This document shows positions 1 through 8,555 of a DNA stretch of 64,000 nt, in pieces. Both the position numbers and the translations under genes were made by a program. Position 1 is the stretch's first letter, and each line of letters starts with the position of its first letter. The notes beneath the pieces are model-generated. The model ran no database searches. It was not told where the DNA came from and saw only the letters and a list, made by a program, of their open reading frames with translations. The stretch covers positions 94,587 to 158,586 of the forward strand of contig JBBQWZ010000006.1 of NCBI GenBank assembly GCA_038210135.1. The letters run 5' to 3'. Source of the stretch: JBBQWZ01 sp038210135 (lineage in GTDB: Bacteria > Acidobacteriota > Terriglobia > Bryobacterales > Bryobacteraceae).

Positions 1-402
1 GCGCATGTGGATCGGGTGCTGAAGGACGGCGACGTGGTCCGGCTGGGGAAGACGGCTTTGACGGTTCGGCTGACTCCGGGCCATACGCCGGGGAGCGTGA
101 GCTATGAGACGACGGTGGAGCAGGACGGCAAGACGCTGCGGTTCCTCTTCGCCAATCTGGCGAGCGTCGTGATGCCGCTGAAGAATCCGAAGTATCCGGA
201 TATCGTCAAGGATTTCGAGATGACGTTTGCGCGCCAGCACCAGGAGCAGCCGGACATCTGGGTGGCGGGGCATGCATCGCAATTCGGGCTGGCGGAGAAA
301 TTCAAGTCGAAGAACTTCGTGGATCCGGCTGGATTCGCGGCGGCGGTCGAGAAGAGCGAGAAGGCGTTCCGCGAGAAAGTGAAAGCGGAGCTGGGCAAGT
401 AG
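1..402 (+). CDS. Metallo-beta-lactamase-fold hydrolase, C-terminal part (subclass B3-like)
   Basis: The reading frame is open from the first base, so the gene begins outside the window and only the last 133 residues are visible. They contain the TPGHTPGS loop, whose histidine is a zinc ligand in the metallo-beta-lactamase fold, and near the end AGHASQFGL, which resembles the C-terminal metal-binding histidine segment of subclass B3 enzymes. The N-terminal HxHxDH motif would lie upstream and cannot be checked. A hydrolase is well supported. Whether the substrate is a beta-lactam, a lactone or another ester cannot be told from this fragment. Confidence 0.75.
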   Translation, partial: AHVDRVLKDGDVVRLGKTALTVRLTPGHTPGSVSYETTVEQDGKTLRFLFANLASVVMPLKNPKYPDIVKDFEMTFARQHQEQPDIWVAGHASQFGLAEKFKSKNFVDPAGFAAAVEKSEKAFREKVKAELGK

Positions 403-439
403 GCTGAGAGGAAACCGGCGCGCAGGCCACACACTCTAC

Positions 440-1117
440 GTGCGTTGGTTTGCGTTTTTTCTTTTTTATGCCGTGGCGCGCGGCGGTGACCTCGAGATTG
501 CGGCGCGGGATTTGCCGTGGGCAATCGTGGACCGGCCGTACGCTCCGCCTCCGTTAGAGGTTTTGAACGGCGGGCGATGTCCGATCGGCGGGCTGGGGTT
601 CGCGACCATTTCGGGAACGCTTCCGCCGGGAGTCCGGCTGAGCCGCGCGGGCTATCTGGCGGGGACGCCCACAAAAGTCGGATCGTATTGGTTTGCCGTG
701 CGCGTCGCGAACGGCTGTTCGAAGGCGACGCGGTGGATGGAACTGGTGGTGACCGGCGCTCCGATCTTGAAGGTGTCGCCGGAGAGAGTGCGGTTTGTCG
801 CGGATGACGGTCCGCTGCGCCCGCAAACGGTGCGCGTTTCGGCGAGTTGGCCGAAGGTCGAATACCAGGTAAATGTACGAGTCGGAAAAGAGTGGCTGAA
901 AGCGATTCCCAAGCATGGGATTACGCCGAAGCCAGGTGACGGCTTAGACGCGGATTTGCTGGAGCTGGTGGTGGATCCGAAAGGCCTGAAGGCCGGATTT
1001 TATCGCGGCGAAGTGGTGATATCCGCGTGGAACGCATTGGACGCCCTGGTGCTGAAGGTGGAATTTGTAGTGGGGCGAGGTGAGCCTGAGGCACGCGACA
1101 CGGTGACCCAGCGGTAG
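440..1117 (+). CDS. Secreted Ig-like domain protein (He_PIG type)
   Basis: This is a 225-residue protein with a GTG start and a short hydrophobic N-terminus (MRWFAFFLFYAVA) that looks like a signal peptide. Residues of about 50-95 carry the pattern SGTLPPGV...GYLAGTPT...GSYWFAVRV, typical of the He_PIG/putative-Ig modules common in Solibacter-like genomes. The second half looks like another beta-sandwich, possibly BACON-like. No catalytic motif is visible, so a structural or adhesive extracytoplasmic role is likely. Its last 118 bases overlap the end of the opposing gene at 1000-1473. Confidence 0.6.
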   Translation: MRWFAFFLFYAVARGGDLEIAARDLPWAIVDRPYAPPPLEVLNGGRCPIGGLGFATISGTLPPGVRLSRAGYLAGTPTKVGSYWFAVRVANGCSKATRWMELVVTGAPILKVSPERVRFVADDGPLRPQTVRVSASWPKVEYQVNVRVGKEWLKAIPKHGITPKPGDGLDADLLELVVDPKGLKAGFYRGEVVISAWNALDALVLKVEFVVGRGEPEARDTVTQR

Positions 1118-1473
1118 CCCCACCAATGTTTCTCGATGTGGGTGGTGGCGAGGGGGCCGATGGCGGGCGGCGGCGCGGGAGGTTTAGGGGGCTGGTCGAG
1201 TTCCCGCTCGCGGAGTGCGAGGAAGCGGATCAGTTCCTCGGAGAGTCCCTGTTTCTTCAATTCAATCAAGGCCAGGGGCGAGGCGTCCAGGCGCGTTCGG
1301 GAACTTTGGATGAGTTCCGCGATAAATTGTTCATCGAAACCGGCGCGCGCGAGCCCGACGACGCTTTCGTTGGTGACGATGTGCCTGGCTTTGGGTATGA
1401 AAGGCGTAGCAGGGGTGGCCACGAAATCCTGAGCGAAGGCGGACATAGAGACGAGAAGTAGAAGCGACCGCAT
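1000..1473 (-). CDS. Small secreted hypothetical protein
   Basis: A 157-residue protein beginning MRSLLLLVSMSAFAQ, a clear signal peptide with a probable AFA-Q cleavage site. The mature part contains a segment (about residues 30-90) with repeated amphipathic helices (VVGLARAGFDEQFIAELIQ, LIELKKQGLSEELIRFL), then a proline-rich linker. I do not recognise a named family. The C-terminal 39 codons run antisense through the end of the Ig-domain gene at 440-1117, so that tail is low-complexity and may be a late extension. The signal peptide and helical core make it likely to be a real gene. Confidence 0.5.
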   Translation of the reverse strand: MRSLLLLVSMSAFAQDFVATPATPFIPKARHIVTNESVVGLARAGFDEQFIAELIQSSRTRLDASPLALIELKKQGLSEELIRFLALRERELDQPPKPPAPPPAIGPLATTHIEKHWWGYRWVTVSRASGSPRPTTNSTFSTRASNAFHADITTSPR

Positions 1474-1569
1474 GGAAAGATCCTATGACAGACATATCGG
1501 ATGGTTGGCCGCCGTCTTGAGGATTCGCGGTGAAGGAATCTAGCAGGCTTCGATTACAATGGAGATGCG

Positions 1570-1871
1570 ATGAACGTCGAAAAGACGATTGCGTTTCTGC
1601 CTAAGTAACCAAACAAAGCACGACGAGCGCCTGACTCGGCTCCAAGGCGTGGTCGAGAAGTTGGCAGACAACGTCAGCCACTTAGCCGACAACAATCGAG
1701 CATTTGGACGGTGCTCTCGAGACTCTGGCGGAAGCGCAAATCAAACCCGTGGAACGGGCGGACGCGATCAATCAGCAGTCGGCGGATCGCGATCGTCAAC
1801 TTGGCGAGCGGTTGGATGGACCGGTGGTTGCGATTGGCGAATTTATTCGCAATCAACCATCCGCTGGCTAG
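1570..1871 (+). pseudogene. Frameshifted coiled-coil protein remnant
   Basis: No single frame is open here, but three successive frames join into one coherent protein. It starts at ATG 1570 (MNVEKTIAFL), shifts near 1600 into a frame reading KHDERLTRLQGVVEKLAD and NVSHLAD, then shifts again near 1700 into a frame reading EHLDGALETLAEAQIKP and ending GEFIRNQPSAG with stop TAG at 1869-1871. The reconstructed product of about 95-100 residues is a heptad-like coiled coil. Each shift is +1, so two single-base insertions would explain the break. A TACAAT -10-like box lies at 1555-1560. Decay or sequencing error are both possible; the function is unknown. Confidence 0.6.
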
Positions 1872-1874
1872 GAC

Positions 1875-3344
1875 CTAGCCGAGCTTTTCTTTTAGTAGCG
1901 CATTGACGACGTCCGGGGCGGCCTGGCCTCGACTGGCCTTCATTACCTGGCCGACGAAGAAGCCGATCACCGTCGTTTTTCCCGCTCTGTACTGCTCGAG
2001 CTGCTTGGGATTCGCAGCGATGATTTCATCGATGATTTTTCCGAGCGCCCCGGTGTCGGAGATCTGCTTCAGGCCTTCGCGCTCCATGATAACGCCGGGC
2101 GCGTCCCCGGTTGCGTACATCTTCGGGAAGATTTCTTTGGCCAGCTTGCCGGAGATTTCGCCCTTAGTGATGCGCGTGACAAGCTCGCCGATGTGCTCGG
2201 CGGGAATCGGCGAAGCCTCGATACTTTTGCCGTCTGCATTGAGAGCGGCGGCGAGATCGCCCATCACCCAGTTGGCGGCGGCTTTGGGATCGGTCGACGC
2301 GGCAGCGGCGCGCTCGAAGTAGTCGCCGAGAGGACGCTCCGCCGTAAGGACCTGGGCGTCGTACTCGCTGAGTCCGTAGGTCTGGAGGAAACGGGCGCGG
2401 CGCGTGGCGGGCAGTTCCGGCGTGGTCTTGCGGATCTCCGCCATCCAGGCTTCGCTGATCCGCAGCGGAACCAGATCGGGCTCGGGGAAGTAACGGTAGT
2501 CGTGGGCGCTTTCCTTGCTGCGCATGGTTGCGGTTTCGCCGCTGTTCACGTTGAACAGGCGCGACTCCTGCATGACGCGCCCGCCGGATTCGACGATCTC
2601 CACCTGGCGTTCGATTTCGTGATCGAGGGCCATTTTCAGGAAGCGGAACGAGTTCAGGTTTTTGACTTCGGCCTTGGTGCCAAACTGGTCCGCGCCTTTC
2701 AGCATCACGGAGACGTTGGCGTCACAGCGCAAGTGGCCTTTCTCCATGTCGCAAGTCGAGACGTCCACAAATTGGAGGATTTCCTTGATCGCGGTGAGGT
2801 ACGCGTAGGCTTCGCCGGAGCTGCGGATGTCGGGCTCGCTGACGATTTCGATCAGCGGCGTCCCGGAGCGATTGAGGTCGACGTAAGTGTAGCGGTCGGT
2901 GTCCTTGAAGCCGTCGTGGATGCTTTTGCCGGCGTCGTCTTCCATATGGACCCGCGTGATGCCGATGCGCTTTTTCTCGCCGTTGACTTCGATGTCGAGG
3001 TATCCGTGCTCGGCGAGGGGCTGATCGTATTGCGAGATCTGGTAGCCCTTGGGGAGGTCCGGGTAGAAATAATTCTTGCGCGCGAAGATGGATTTCGGAT
3101 TGATCGTGCAGTTCAACGCAAGGGCCGCGCGGACGCCAAGTTCGACGCTTTGGCGGTTGAGGACAGGAAGCGCGCCAGGGAGTCCGAGGCAGACCGGGCA
3201 GACGTTGGAGTTGGGCGGCGCTCCGAAAGAGGTGGCGCATCCGCAGAAGATTTTGGTGCGCGTCATCAGTTGGACGTGCACTTCCAGTCCGATCACCGGC
3301 TGATATTTCGCGATGATTTCCGGGCTGGCTATGATGGTTGCCAT
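1875..3344 (-). CDS. gatB: Aspartyl/glutamyl-tRNA(Asn/Gln) amidotransferase subunit B
   Basis: A 489-residue protein of the usual GatB length. In the GatCAB complex this subunit binds tRNA and activates the mis-charged Asp or Glu for transamidation to Asn or Gln. The N-terminal part carries the hallmark GLEVHVQL segment, the zinc-site cysteines around FCGCA and VCPVCLGLPG, and FYPDLPKGYQISQYDQP. The C-terminal YqeY-like tail (about residues 340-489) ends VVNALLKEKLG. gatA and gatC are not in the window, so the subunits are split in this genome. A TATAAT box at 3350-3355 sits only five bases before the ATG, which suggests a leaderless mRNA. Confidence 0.97.
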   Translation of the reverse strand: MATIIASPEIIAKYQPVIGLEVHVQLMTRTKIFCGCATSFGAPPNSNVCPVCLGLPGALPVLNRQSVELGVRAALALNCTINPKSIFARKNYFYPDLPKGYQISQYDQPLAEHGYLDIEVNGEKKRIGITRVHMEDDAGKSIHDGFKDTDRYTYVDLNRSGTPLIEIVSEPDIRSSGEAYAYLTAIKEILQFVDVSTCDMEKGHLRCDANVSVMLKGADQFGTKAEVKNLNSFRFLKMALDHEIERQVEIVESGGRVMQESRLFNVNSGETATMRSKESAHDYRYFPEPDLVPLRISEAWMAEIRKTTPELPATRRARFLQTYGLSEYDAQVLTAERPLGDYFERAAAASTDPKAAANWVMGDLAAALNADGKSIEASPIPAEHIGELVTRITKGEISGKLAKEIFPKMYATGDAPGVIMEREGLKQISDTGALGKIIDEIIAANPKQLEQYRAGKTTVIGFFVGQVMKASRGQAAPDVVNALLKEKLG

Positions 3345-3349
3345 GCTTC

Positions 3350-3355
3350 ATTATA
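3350..3355 (-). promoter_or_regulatory. -10 box of gatB, leaderless-type spacing
   Basis: On the minus strand this hexamer reads TATAAT, a perfect consensus -10, and is separated from the gatB ATG by only GAAGC. Transcription would start at or next to the A of the start codon. No convincing -35 hexamer and no Shine-Dalgarno sequence are visible. Confidence 0.55.
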
Positions 3356-3375
3356 GGTGGGGCTTGGGGTAATCC

Positions 3376-3729
3376 ATGTCGTCTTCGAAGCCTCGAACCA
3401 AAGAGGAAATCAAGAAGACCAACGACGCTTTGCGGGCGGATTGGCGTTACGGACATTTTCGCGACGGCGACCACGACTTATTGTTCCGGTTTTCGGAATA
3501 CCCTGCTGACATACCGTGTGACCACGATCACTGCATTGGGTGCATGAAAAAAATCTCGTTGGTGGATCCACCTCCGGCGGAGCAGGAAGGTTATGTTTCT
3601 TCCGGGTATTGGAGCGGAAAACGTTTGGACCAGAATCGATGGCTTTGCAAGCAGTGCTTCCTGGATTATCGAGAGTTGATGAATTGGGGCGAGATGGATG
3701 AGAGCGGATGGGTGGAAATTGATTGCTAA
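3376..3729 (+). CDS. Cys/His-rich hypothetical protein, possible zinc-binding
   Basis: A 117-residue soluble protein beginning MSSSKPRTKEEIKKTNDALR. The centre has HDHCIGCMKKI, and about 45 residues later WLCKQCF, so two CxxC pairs could form one zinc site, as in small zinc-ribbon domains. The C-terminus is acidic and tryptophan-rich. I do not recognise the family. It is divergent from gatB and overlaps the next gene (amidohydrolase) by 32 bases, so the two may be translationally coupled. Confidence 0.6.
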   Translation: MSSSKPRTKEEIKKTNDALRADWRYGHFRDGDHDLLFRFSEYPADIPCDHDHCIGCMKKISLVDPPPAEQEGYVSSGYWSGKRLDQNRWLCKQCFLDYRELMNWGEMDESGWVEIDC

Positions 3730-5392
3730 CCTCGTGCGTGCGTTCGTTGTTGTTATTGCATCTGTCGCGTTCGCGGCCGATCCGACGTTGATCCTGAAAA
3801 ACGGGCGCGTGTGGACAGCGAATCCGGCGCAGCCTTGGGTAGAAGCTGTGGCGATTGAGGGCAATAAGATTGTCGCGGTGGGAACGACGGCGGAGATTGC
3901 GGCGAAGGCGGGTCCGTCCACGCAGGTGATCGATGCGGGCGGACGTCTGGTGTCGCCGGGATTCAACGACGCGCATATTCATTTTCTCGGCGGGTCACTA
4001 GGGCTGGCGCAAGTGGATTTGACGGGTGCGTGTACGCTTCCGGAAATGCAGGCGAAGATTTCGGCGTGGGCGTCGAAGAATCCGAATGAGCCTTGGGTGA
4101 CCGGCTCTGGGTGGGAATATTATTGCTTCCCGGAGCAGCGGCTGCCGACGAAGCAGGATCTGGATTCGATCGTGAACGACCGGCCGGTGTATTTGCGCGC
4201 ATACGACGGGCACACGGGCTGGGCGAATTCCGAAGCGCTGCGAATTGCCGGAGTCACTCGCAAGACGGATTACAGCGGATTCGGAGAGGTGGTGCGCGAC
4301 CAGGAGACGGGTGAGCCGACGGGGTGCCTGAAAGAGGGCGCTCAGTCGCTGGTCTCGCGCCATATTCCGGTGGCGACCAAGGCGCGACAGGTCGCCGCTC
4401 TACGAGAGGGAATGAAACTGGCGGCGACGCTGGGGATCACGAGCATTCAGAATGCGAGTGGCGGTCCGAACGATGTCGCGCTTTGGGATTATCTGCTCAA
4501 GGAATACGCGCTGACGCTGCGGGTATCGGTCGCGATGTCGATGCCGCCGGGTGTTTATAGCGATTCGCTGAAGCGGGCGGGAGCGATCCGCGAGAGGTAT
4601 AGCGGCCCGATGCTGAAGGTGAGCGCGCTGAAGATCGTGCTCGATGGCGTCATCGAATCACACACGGCGGCGATGCTCGAGCCGTACGCCGACGGCACCG
4701 AGGATCGCGGAACTCCGGCGTGGAGCGCGGATGCGTACAACTCCTTCGTGGCTTCGGCGGACAAGGCGGGCTGGCAGATTTACACACACGCGATCGGCGA
4801 CAGGGCGGTCCGGATGGCGCTCGACGGCTACGAGAATGCGCGCAAGAAAAATGGAGTTCGCGATTCGCGGCATCGCGTCGAGCATATCGAGGTGATCGAC
4901 CCGGTGGACATTCCGCGGTTCGCGGCACTGGGCGTGATGCCGTCGATGGAGCCGATCCACGCGGATCCGGCAACAGTGGAGGTTTGGAGCAAGGCCGTGG
5001 GCGCGAAGCGGCTTCCGTATTCGTTCCCGTGGGCGGAGTTTGTGAAGACCAACGCGAAGCTGGTGTTTTCGAGCGACTGGCCGGCGGCGATCAGCGTGAA
5101 TCCGATTCGGGGAATGCATAACGCCGTGAACCGGCAGACGACGGATGGCAAGCCGGAGGGCGGATGGATTCCCGAGCAGCGCATCAGCGCGGAGACAGCG
5201 CTGCGGGCCTATACCGCGATGGGCGCGTATTCGTCATTCGAGGAGAAAAGCAAGGGAATGATTGCGCCGGGGATGCTGGCCGACGTGATCATGTTTTCGC
5301 AGGATTTGCTGGCGTGTTCGCCGGCGAAGATTCATGAGACGAAGGTGGTCCTGACGGTGTTCGATGGGCGGGTGGTGCATCGGGCGTTTTAG
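3698..5392 (+). CDS. Secreted amidohydrolase, YtcJ-like (amidohydrolase family 3)
   Basis: A 564-residue metal-dependent hydrolase of the YtcJ-like amidohydrolase branch. After an N-terminal signal-like segment (LVRAFVVVIASVAFAAD) it shows ILKNGRVWTAN, typical of the small beta-sandwich domain, the metal-binding HxH in GFNDAHIHFLGG, and the late catalytic region SSDWPAAI. The C-terminus returns to the beta-sandwich (GMLADVIMFSQD). The ATG at 3698 overlaps the upstream gene; a TTG at 3719 would give a shorter signal peptide. Such enzymes cleave amide or related bonds of varied small molecules, and the substrate cannot be inferred here. Confidence 0.88.
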   Translation: MRADGWKLIANLVRAFVVVIASVAFAADPTLILKNGRVWTANPAQPWVEAVAIEGNKIVAVGTTAEIAAKAGPSTQVIDAGGRLVSPGFNDAHIHFLGGSLGLAQVDLTGACTLPEMQAKISAWASKNPNEPWVTGSGWEYYCFPEQRLPTKQDLDSIVNDRPVYLRAYDGHTGWANSEALRIAGVTRKTDYSGFGEVVRDQETGEPTGCLKEGAQSLVSRHIPVATKARQVAALREGMKLAATLGITSIQNASGGPNDVALWDYLLKEYALTLRVSVAMSMPPGVYSDSLKRAGAIRERYSGPMLKVSALKIVLDGVIESHTAAMLEPYADGTEDRGTPAWSADAYNSFVASADKAGWQIYTHAIGDRAVRMALDGYENARKKNGVRDSRHRVEHIEVIDPVDIPRFAALGVMPSMEPIHADPATVEVWSKAVGAKRLPYSFPWAEFVKTNAKLVFSSDWPAAISVNPIRGMHNAVNRQTTDGKPEGGWIPEQRISAETALRAYTAMGAYSSFEEKSKGMIAPGMLADVIMFSQDLLACSPAKIHETKVVLTVFDGRVVHRAF

Positions 5393-5397
5393 CGGCG

Positions 5398-5428
5398 GGG
5401 TCCCGTCGCTGACGCTTGGGGTTCAAGC
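5398..5428 (-). repeat. Intergenic repeat family A, subtype 1 (reverse copy)
   Basis: Read on the minus strand, this has the family signature CTTGAACCCC followed by AGCGTCAGCGACGGGACC. It lies between the amidohydrolase stop and the comM stop. It is the only copy found in reverse orientation, and the only one outside the C-rich block at 24.5-38.95 kb. Confidence 0.65.
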
Positions 5429-5502
5429 CGGTCGGCGCGCCGGTTCTTGGATCGGAGTGCTTACGGCGCGCCTCGACGCTACAGCATCGGATCCGCCGCG
5501 GA

Positions 5503-7020
5503 TTACTTCCAGTAGTCGCGGTCTAGGCTTCGATATTGGACGGCTTCGGCGACGTGTTTGGATTGGACGAATTCGCTGCCTCCTAAGTCGGCCGCGGTTC
5601 TGGCCACCTTCAAAACTCTGTCATGCGCTCGGGCGGACAGGGACAGCTTGCGGACCGCCATTTCGAGCGTTCGTTCACCGGCTTCGTCGAGGGCGCAGAG
5701 CTCGCGGATTTGGCTGGAGGGGATGTGGGCGTTCATGAAGCCTCGGGCCAGTTGGCGTTCCTGGGCTTTCAGGACACGCTCGCGCATGGCGGCGGAAGTC
5801 ACTCCGTCGCTTCTTCCGCGCATTTCCTTATAGGCGACAGCAGGGACGTCAATGTGGAGATCGATCCGGTCGAGCAGCGGTCCGCTGATGCGGGCGAGAT
5901 AGCGCTGGATGATGGCTCCGTTGCAGCGACACTCGCGGCCGGGGTCGCCGAAGTAGCCGCACGGGCAAGGATTCATGGCGGCGACGAGCATGAATTTCGC
6001 GGGAAAGCGGAGGGTCATGATGCTGCGGGCGAGCATGACGCTGCCGTCTTCGAGGGGTTGGCGCAGGAGTTCGAGGACTCCGCGCGGAAATTCGGGGAGC
6101 TCGTCGAGAAAGAGGACTCCGTTGTGGGCAAGGCTGACTTCGCCGGGACGCGGAATGCCGGCTCCGCCGCCGACCAGGCCGGCTTCTGATGTCTTATGAT
6201 GCGGTGCGCGAAAGGGGCGCGCATGCAGGAGTCCTTTGCCGCTGGGTAGGACGCCGGCGACGCTGTGGACCTGCGTGGTTTCGAGAGCTTCAGAGAAGCG
6301 CAGGGGAGGCAGAATTCCAGCAAGTCGTTTCGCGAGCATGGATTTGCCGGATCCGGGCGGGCCGATCATCAGGACGTTGTGGGCTCCGGCGGCTGCGACT
6401 TCGAGAGCGCGCTTGGCGATGGTCTGGCCGCGCACGTCGGCGAAGTCCGGAACTTCGCATCCGGGTTCGATGGTTTCGTTCAGTTCGGGCTGCGTCGCGG
6501 TAAAGGTGTCGGGCGCTTGTAGGAATTTGACCGCCTCGGCTAGATGCCGGATGGCAAAGACGTTGACGCCCTCGGCGACGGAAGCTTCGGCGGCATTTTC
6601 GGCGGGTACGAGCAGATTCTTAATGCCTTGCTTGCGGGCGCAGGCGGCGATCGAGAGGGCTCCGCGAATGGGGCGTACGGCTCCGTCGAGGCCGAGTTCG
6701 CCGACAAAGAGGTGGTTTTCGCTGGATTGAACCGTGCCCATGGCTCCCAGGATTCCGAGCGCCATGGGGAGGTCGAACCCGGCGCCCTCTTTGCGGACGT
6801 TGGCGGGGGCGAGGTTGATGGTGATGCTTTTGTTGGGGTAGCCGAAACCGGAATTGAACAGGGCGCTTTTGATCCGCTCGCGGCTCTCGCGGACAGCGGT
6901 GTCGGGCATTCCGACGGTGATGAATTCGCGTCCGGCCCCGGGGTACATGTCCACTTCGACGTCAATGAGATGGGCGTCGATGCCGTATACGGCGGCGGAA
7001 CGCGTCCGAAAAAGAGCCAT
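5503..7020 (-). CDS. comM: YifB/ComM-family AAA+ ATPase (Mg-chelatase-like)
   Basis: A 505-residue protein of standard ComM length. The N-terminal Lon-like/ChlI fold domain (about 1-190) has VEVDMYPGAGREFITVGMPDTAVRES broken by family-typical residues and the NLAPANVRKEGAGFDLP segment. The central Mg-chelatase AAA+ domain carries Walker A in GPPGSGKSMLAKR and Walker B around FLDELPEF, followed by the cysteine-containing MNPCPCGYFGD. A C-terminal helical domain follows. ComM homologues are hexameric helicases promoting branch migration during natural transformation. No other competence gene is nearby. Confidence 0.93.
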   Translation of the reverse strand: MALFRTRSAAVYGIDAHLIDVEVDMYPGAGREFITVGMPDTAVRESRERIKSALFNSGFGYPNKSITINLAPANVRKEGAGFDLPMALGILGAMGTVQSSENHLFVGELGLDGAVRPIRGALSIAACARKQGIKNLLVPAENAAEASVAEGVNVFAIRHLAEAVKFLQAPDTFTATQPELNETIEPGCEVPDFADVRGQTIAKRALEVAAAGAHNVLMIGPPGSGKSMLAKRLAGILPPLRFSEALETTQVHSVAGVLPSGKGLLHARPFRAPHHKTSEAGLVGGGAGIPRPGEVSLAHNGVLFLDELPEFPRGVLELLRQPLEDGSVMLARSIMTLRFPAKFMLVAAMNPCPCGYFGDPGRECRCNGAIIQRYLARISGPLLDRIDLHIDVPAVAYKEMRGRSDGVTSAAMRERVLKAQERQLARGFMNAHIPSSQIRELCALDEAGERTLEMAVRKLSLSARAHDRVLKVARTAADLGGSEFVQSKHVAEAVQYRSLDRDYWK

Positions 7021-7074
7021 ACAAATGCTAGTGGCGCAGGGTGACCGGATTTCTCTGACGGAAATGGCGACCGC

Positions 7075-7929
7075 TTATTCGACGGTGAAGTTGGCTTTGG
7101 TTTCGGAGGCGGTTCCGCCAATTTTATCGTTCGCTTTGATCACCAGGACGTAAGTCGCCTTGGGGAGATCCTTGGGAATCGGCAAGTTCATGACACCCGG
7201 GACGAGGCGACGGGGGTAAAAAGTGGCGTCCTTTTCCCCGGCGGCGGCGGGTTGGGCGAACAGAGATTCGCCGGTCGCTTTTAGGATTTCGATGCCGTAA
7301 TCCACATCGAAGGCGTTTTCCGGCCCGAGTTTATAGCCCAGCATCTCGAAGCGGGCGAAGAGCGTATCACCGGGGCGATAGGCGACTTCGCGCAGTGCCT
7401 GCCGGTCTTCCTCGGCGCGGAAAAAACGGAGGTTGCGGACGACGAAGGTTTCGCTCGGCTCGATTTTCGGACCGCGAACCAGGAAGACGAGGTCCTGGGT
7501 GACTTCGGAGCCGGACAAAGTATCCTTGGCGTGAAACACGATCTTGTACTCGCCGGCCGGTGCGTGCGGTGGGATCAGGAAGTTGTGGCGAGCCTTGGGG
7601 GTCCACTTTTTGTCTTCCTGCAGGATGTCGGCTTCAACTTTGCCGGCATAGGGCGGGACAAGAGGGAGACCGGCGCCGTCGTGGACGGCGATGTCCCAGG
7701 TGAGGGCTATCTTTTCTTTGGGAGAGACCTGGAAGCCGGCGATATGGCAGCTGAAATAAATGGTTTCGCCGGCGACGTAGGATTCGCCCGTCGCAAGCGA
7801 CGGACCGTCTTCGATCATCTGCACGGACGCTCTGACGATTGCCAGTTTCGCGTCGGCGGCGAAGCCTGCGACGGCAACCGCGAGCGCCATCCAAAGGCCA
7901 GCGGCGCGAGAGAAAGCGGACTGCTTCAT
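7075..7929 (-). CDS. Secreted beta-sandwich protein of unknown function
   Basis: A 284-residue protein with an N-terminal signal peptide (LWMALAVAVAGFAAD). The mature region appears to hold two related beta-rich modules, each built around an extended AGETIYFSCHIAG / PGDTLFARFEMLG segment and ending in a strand such as EYKIVFHAKD or TYVLVIKAND. This internal similarity suggests two tandem Ig-like domains. No enzyme motif is visible, so a periplasmic or surface role is inferred. A TAGAAT box (7939-7944) lies nine bases upstream of the ATG. The next gene upstream on the same strand encodes a lipoprotein, so the two may be co-transcribed. Confidence 0.55.
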   Translation of the reverse strand: MKQSAFSRAAGLWMALAVAVAGFAADAKLAIVRASVQMIEDGPSLATGESYVAGETIYFSCHIAGFQVSPKEKIALTWDIAVHDGAGLPLVPPYAGKVEADILQEDKKWTPKARHNFLIPPHAPAGEYKIVFHAKDTLSGSEVTQDLVFLVRGPKIEPSETFVVRNLRFFRAEEDRQALREVAYRPGDTLFARFEMLGYKLGPENAFDVDYGIEILKATGESLFAQPAAAGEKDATFYPRRLVPGVMNLPIPKDLPKATYVLVIKANDKIGGTASETKANFTVE

Positions 7930-7966
7930 GCCGCCTTCATTCTAGCGCCGCTGAGGAAGTACCCGT

Positions 7967-8515
7967 TTACTGGGGAGCGGTGGTGATGGGCGATTCCGGA
8001 TCGAGGCGGAGCGGAATCTCCACGAACTTGATTTTCTCTCCCCCAGGTTCGCCGCCGTCGGTCATGCGGAGCTTGTAACTGGTCAGCGCGCAGTCGAAGA
8101 CAACGCGCCCTTGCAGTGTCTGGCCGGGCCCAATGTTGCGGATCATACCGAGCCATTGGTCGATGCCCTCGCCCTTCATTTCTTCGGGGATCAGGTCGCC
8201 GTTGGCTCTTTCGAGCTGAAAGTTGGGTATCGGTACTTCCTTGCCGCCACCGTTGGTAATCGAAATATTCAGGATCAGGAAGCGCTGATTGGGAAGACGC
8301 ATCTGGAGCGCGGAGCCCAATTGACTGCGCCATGTGGATTCTATGACATTGTAGGTGAAGGGCTCGAGCGGTACGCGTTCACCCATCTGGTAGTCGATAC
8401 GAGTCGACCGGCCTCCGTCTCCGCAGGCGGTGAGGCTAAAAAGGAGCGCCCCCAGCGTGACTACCGATGAAATTGCGCGGGCAACTTCGAGGTTGTTCCG
8501 CAAACTGCCAATCAT
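7967..8515 (-). CDS. Lipoprotein with DUF4352-like beta-sandwich
   Basis: A 182-residue protein. The N-terminal hydrophobic stretch ends LFSLTAC, a good lipobox, so Cys31 would be lipidated. The mature domain (RVPLEPFTYNVIESTW ... RFLILNISITNGG ... GQTLQGRVVFDC) resembles the telokin-like DUF4352 domain of small extracytoplasmic proteins. A GGAGGA Shine-Dalgarno lies eight bases before the ATG. The role is unknown; the fold assignment comes from pattern only. Confidence 0.55.
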   Translation of the reverse strand: MIGSLRNNLEVARAISSVVTLGALLFSLTACGDGGRSTRIDYQMGERVPLEPFTYNVIESTWRSQLGSALQMRLPNQRFLILNISITNGGGKEVPIPNFQLERANGDLIPEEMKGEGIDQWLGMIRNIGPGQTLQGRVVFDCALTSYKLRMTDGGEPGGEKIKFVEIPLRLDPESPITTAPQ

Positions 8516-8555
8516 TTCAAGATCCTCCGGAAGACGAATTGAATCTCATAACTAT

